From: Micromonospora_G sp044901685
GTDB taxonomy: Bacteria; Actinomycetota; Actinomycetes; Mycobacteriales; Micromonosporaceae
NCBI RefSeq assembly: GCF_044901685.1
Contig: NZ_JBJDPS010000001.1
Location: 1,240,001-1,304,000 of the forward strand
Reading direction: 5' to 3'
DNA length: 64,000 nucleotides
Program-made: the position numbers and the translations under genes
Shown: in pieces, positions 62,601 through 64,000 of the stretch
Position numbering within the stretch: the stretch's first letter is position 1
Layout: each line of letters opens with the position of its first letter
Notes under the pieces: model-generated
Told to the model about the DNA's origin: nothing
Seen by the model: only the letters and a program-made list of their open reading frames with translations
The model's database searches: none

Positions 62601-63549
62601 GACGACGGACGGCGGCGCGACCGGGAACGGTCCGGTGCGCAGCGGTCCAGCGAGGGTGGACGGGGACGGGCACGGGGACGGGGACCGGACGGGTGACCCG
62701 GTGGTGCTGGCCGGGCACGCCGGCATGGTGCTGGACCTGGCGTTCGCCCCGGACGGGGTCCGGCTGGCCAGCCTCGACTCGGCCGGCACCGTCCGGATCT
62801 GGGACTGGCGCACCGGCACGCCCGTCACCACCGTCGACGCCGCCGGCTCCACCCGACTCGCCTTCGCCCCGGACAGCCGGCAGGTGCTGACCAGCGGTCC
62901 CGGCGGCGTACGGGTCCGGGACGGGATCGATCCGTCCGCACCGGCCGGCGTACCGCTGGATCCCGGCAGGGCGGTGGCGGCCTTCGCCCCGGACGGTCGG
63001 CGGATCGCGACCGGCGCGGCCGACGGCACCGTGTCGATTCGTCCGGTCCCGCCGCGCGGGCAGGTTCGGAACGAGGTTGTCGTGCTCGGCCGGCACGAGG
63101 GAGCGGTGACCTCGGTGGTGTTCAGCCCGAACGGCGGGAGCGTGGCCAGCCTCGGCCTGGACAGCACCATCCGGATCTGGCCCGCCACCGGTGGCTCACC
63201 GACCCTGCTCGCCGCCGCCGGACAGGGTGCGGCCACCACCCGGCTGACCTACACCCCGGACGGTCGGCATCTCGCACTGCTGGGCGGTGAGGAGCTGACC
63301 GGCATCCAACTCTGGGCCACCGCCGCCGCGACCGAACCGGTCACCCTGCACCCACTCGGCCCCGGACCGCTGGGTTTCGCGTTCGCCCCGGACGGCGAAC
63401 GCGTGGTGACCGTCCACTCCGACGGCTCCGTACGCACCTGGGACTGCGATCTCTGTGGATCGGTGGAACGGCTGCTCACCGTCGCCGCCACCCGCCTCTC
63501 CCGGCAGTTCAGCCCGGACGAGCGCCGGGCCTTCCTGCTCGACCGCTGA
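59644..63549 (+). CDS. HTH-nSTAND1 ATPase-WD40 regulator
   Basis: About 1,301 residues; GTG at 59644 is favoured over 59638 by a G-rich ribosome binding site 9 nt upstream. An N-terminal XRE-like helix-turn-helix (about 15-75; YRELARRAHFSATTLSDA) is followed by a novel-STAND ATPase with Walker A FGASGSGKSS (about 144) and Walker B LLLVVDQFEEIF (about 253). A winged-helix region (about 400-530), one membrane-spanning helix (about 569-592) and 14 WD-like repeats (about 655-1300) follow, enough for two seven-bladed propellers. STAND proteins act as ATP-driven signalling switches, with the WD propellers sensing a ligand or protein. The membrane helix puts sensor and HTH on opposite sides of the membrane. 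Its signal is unknown. Confidence 0.88.
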   Translation: MPRPEGDLGPGDPEITEFAAGLRLLREKAGRPGYRELARRAHFSATTLSDAAGGRRLPTLAVTLAYVNACGGNGVEWEERWRRAVRLTSPVDPTATDGDPLEAPYQGLAAYGPERAGWFFGREELVDDLLRRLARQRLLAVFGASGSGKSSLLRAGLVPAVLTGGVPVPGAEPGAEAPTSPARRVGPESGGRLPPVVLVTTPGPDPLGELAVRLARLTGVPAGALRADLAADPAHLHLAVRQAVGGDADGPELLLVVDQFEEIFTLCRDDDTRSRFVAALLAAVRTPRSRLRVVLGVRADFYGRCAESPDLPAALSGAQVLVGPMTPPQVRDAVVRPAERAGAMVEGALVSTIVAQVADRVGALPMASHALLETWWRRRGSAVTLAGYEAAGGMDGAVAQTAERVWQEFDADQRRTARHVLLRMVELGTGDEPVTGRRLARDELDEGEPLTATVVERLAGARLVTVDDHSVRLAHEALLNAWPRLREWIDEDREGVRTHRRLTQAAVAWQSLDRDPGALLRGLALSRIQAWAGSRPDSLSRAERQFLGDSHRAEEQRLAVRRRRGRIVRATLAGVAVVVTALASVAVVQAGRAADERDRAQHGQLIASARAQMSRDPQLAFLLARQAYRLRPDPLAEAVLRQATLNWRGLSAEPVFGPGNKAAALSRDGRHAVAGTGDGTVRVWHAAEPPTAATALPGSGRDLYAVAISDDGRLVASAHNEPVVRLWDTAEPTRAPILLPGHTGPVRDIRFSPDGTTLASGDADGNVRLWKVTGPPTPRLLPGGGRGAVYTLGWSADGRRLAAGTERAPVRIWDAVDPDRAPVELGDSVDTDELLFSPDGSRIAAGTDGTLRIWSSTGGAPTVLGRLRGVTPTAFSRDGERLITTNGYGVLGFWDTSAPGDPLTLRGHAGAVRAATIRADGHLVSVGEDGTVRSWDTGGPWQPAVAHPHVELAHIARFSPDGRHLASGGITDGQVRITAVAPSPGATTDGGATGNGPVRSGPARVDGDGHGDGDRTGDPVVLAGHAGMVLDLAFAPDGVRLASLDSAGTVRIWDWRTGTPVTTVDAAGSTRLAFAPDSRQVLTSGPGGVRVRDGIDPSAPAGVPLDPGRAVAAFAPDGRRIATGAADGTVSIRPVPPRGQVRNEVVVLGRHEGAVTSVVFSPNGGSVASLGLDSTIRIWPATGGSPTLLAAAGQGAATTRLTYTPDGRHLALLGGEELTGIQLWATAAATEPVTLHPLGPGPLGFAFAPDGERVVTVHSDGSVRTWDCDLCGSVERLLTVAATRLSRQFSPDERRAFLLDR

Positions 63550-63658
63550 GCACCGACCGCGCAGCCTCTCCCGCCACCCGACGGCGGGGACGAAAGACAT
63601 CACCGGGCTTGAACCTTTCGCGGGCGCTTCCCGTACCCATGCCCGGGAGGTCAGCCGC

Positions 63659-64000
63659 ATGATGACCGTACGTCGCCGATTTGTCGGATCTGTCGCCGTG
63701 ATTGCCGTCGGGCTGCTGCTCGGCGGCCTGGCCGCCGGTCCAGCCCTCGCCCACGGCGCGCCGGGCAGCCCGGTCAGCCGGGCGGCGGCGTGCGGCCCGG
63801 AGGCACGCCAGACCAACCGGTCCGCAGCCTGTACGGCGGCCGTCGCGGCCGGCAACGTGGCCGAGCAGTGGGACAACATCCGGGTGCCCGACGTGGCCGG
63901 GCGGGACCGGCAGAAGATCCCCGACGGGCGGCTGTGCAGCGCCGGCATCGCCCGGTTCAAGGGCCTGGACCTGCCCCGGGCGGACTGGCCGGCGACGAAG
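63659..64000 (+). CDS. AA10 lytic polysaccharide monooxygenase, 3' end outside window
   Basis: The frame starts at ATG 63659 with GGGAGGT 8 nt upstream and is open to the window edge (114 codons). A Sec signal peptide (MMTVRRRFVG...PALA) ends exactly before HGAPGSPVSR, giving the N-terminal His that forms the copper histidine brace of LPMOs. The following segment (AACGPE, QWDNIRVPD, GRLCSAGI, LDLPRADWPATK) matches the AA10 chitin/cellulose-active family. It should oxidatively cleave chitin or cellulose outside the cell. The second brace His and any CBM lie beyond the window. Confidence 0.9.
   Translation, partial: MMTVRRRFVGSVAVIAVGLLLGGLAAGPALAHGAPGSPVSRAAACGPEARQTNRSAACTAAVAAGNVAEQWDNIRVPDVAGRDRQKIPDGRLCSAGIARFKGLDLPRADWPATK

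Noticed and set aside
63611..63616. GAACCT upstream of the LPMO as a fourth regulon site
   Set aside because: Only 6 of 10 core bases match; expected by chance in a GC-rich window.
1..64000. tRNA, rRNA, CRISPR arrays, transposases or integrases
   Set aside because: None recognised on either strand; no transposase-like or integrase-like protein among the frames.

Overview
The window is very GC-rich, with GC-biased third codon positions, frequent GTG/TTG starts and ATGA/GTGA gene overlaps. It also carries typical actinobacterial families (DUF397, MmpS-like, nSTAND-WD40, IdeR/DmdR-type iron boxes). Together with a palindromic repeat of a type I recall from Micromonospora and Salinispora, this suggests a filamentous actinomycete, probably Micromonosporaceae. 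The genus cannot be fixed from the sequence.

Layout. 1-5.6 kb: the end of a GAF-SpoIIE phosphatase, a secreted M14 metallopeptidase and an MFS exporter. 5.7-14.9 kb: a catabolic locus with a GH20 beta-N-acetylhexosaminidase, a CUT1 sugar ABC importer without ATPase, RidA, a COG3964 amidohydrolase/deacetylase, a regulator, and a divergent D-Ser/D-Thr deaminase-like PLP enzyme. Three transcription units of this locus share the motif TCCGAACCTG just upstream of their starts. The gene set fits uptake and breakdown of chitooligosaccharides ending in N-acetylglucosaminic acid, the products of LPMO action. An AA10 LPMO gene begins at the far right edge of the window. 14.9-24.9 kb: a mixed region with an FtsX permease, a DUF397 cassette flanked by a direct repeat, an animal-type haem peroxidase, an aldo/keto reductase, small membrane or unknown proteins, an XRE-cupin regulator, and a copper chaperone/DyP peroxidase pair.

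25.0-57.6 kb is a complete hydroxamate siderophore locus. It encodes a heterodimeric ABC transporter, a FecCDE importer, a binding lipoprotein, a siderophore-interacting flavin reductase, an N-hydroxyornithine formyltransferase, an ornithine N-monooxygenase, one 6,981-residue NRPS and an MbtH protein. Three IdeR/DmdR-like palindromes lie in its two divergent promoter regions. The NRPS reads half-C-A-nMT-T / C-A-T-E(degenerate) / C-A-nMT-T / C-A-T / C-A-T-E with no thioesterase. The module 3 pocket residues are exactly DMENLGLINK, the code known for N5-hydroxyornithine. The expected product is an N-methylated pentapeptide tris-hydroxamate made, exported or imported, and reduced by its neighbours.

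57.8-64 kb: a RraA-family protein, a secreted protein of five BTRD1-like repeats, a large HTH-nSTAND-WD40 regulator with 14 WD-like repeats, and the 5' part of the LPMO gene. The most notable features are the oxidative-chitin-like locus with its shared motif, and the signs of recombination in NRPS module 2 (a 54-bp in-frame palindrome, a shift in codon use and a dead epimerase).
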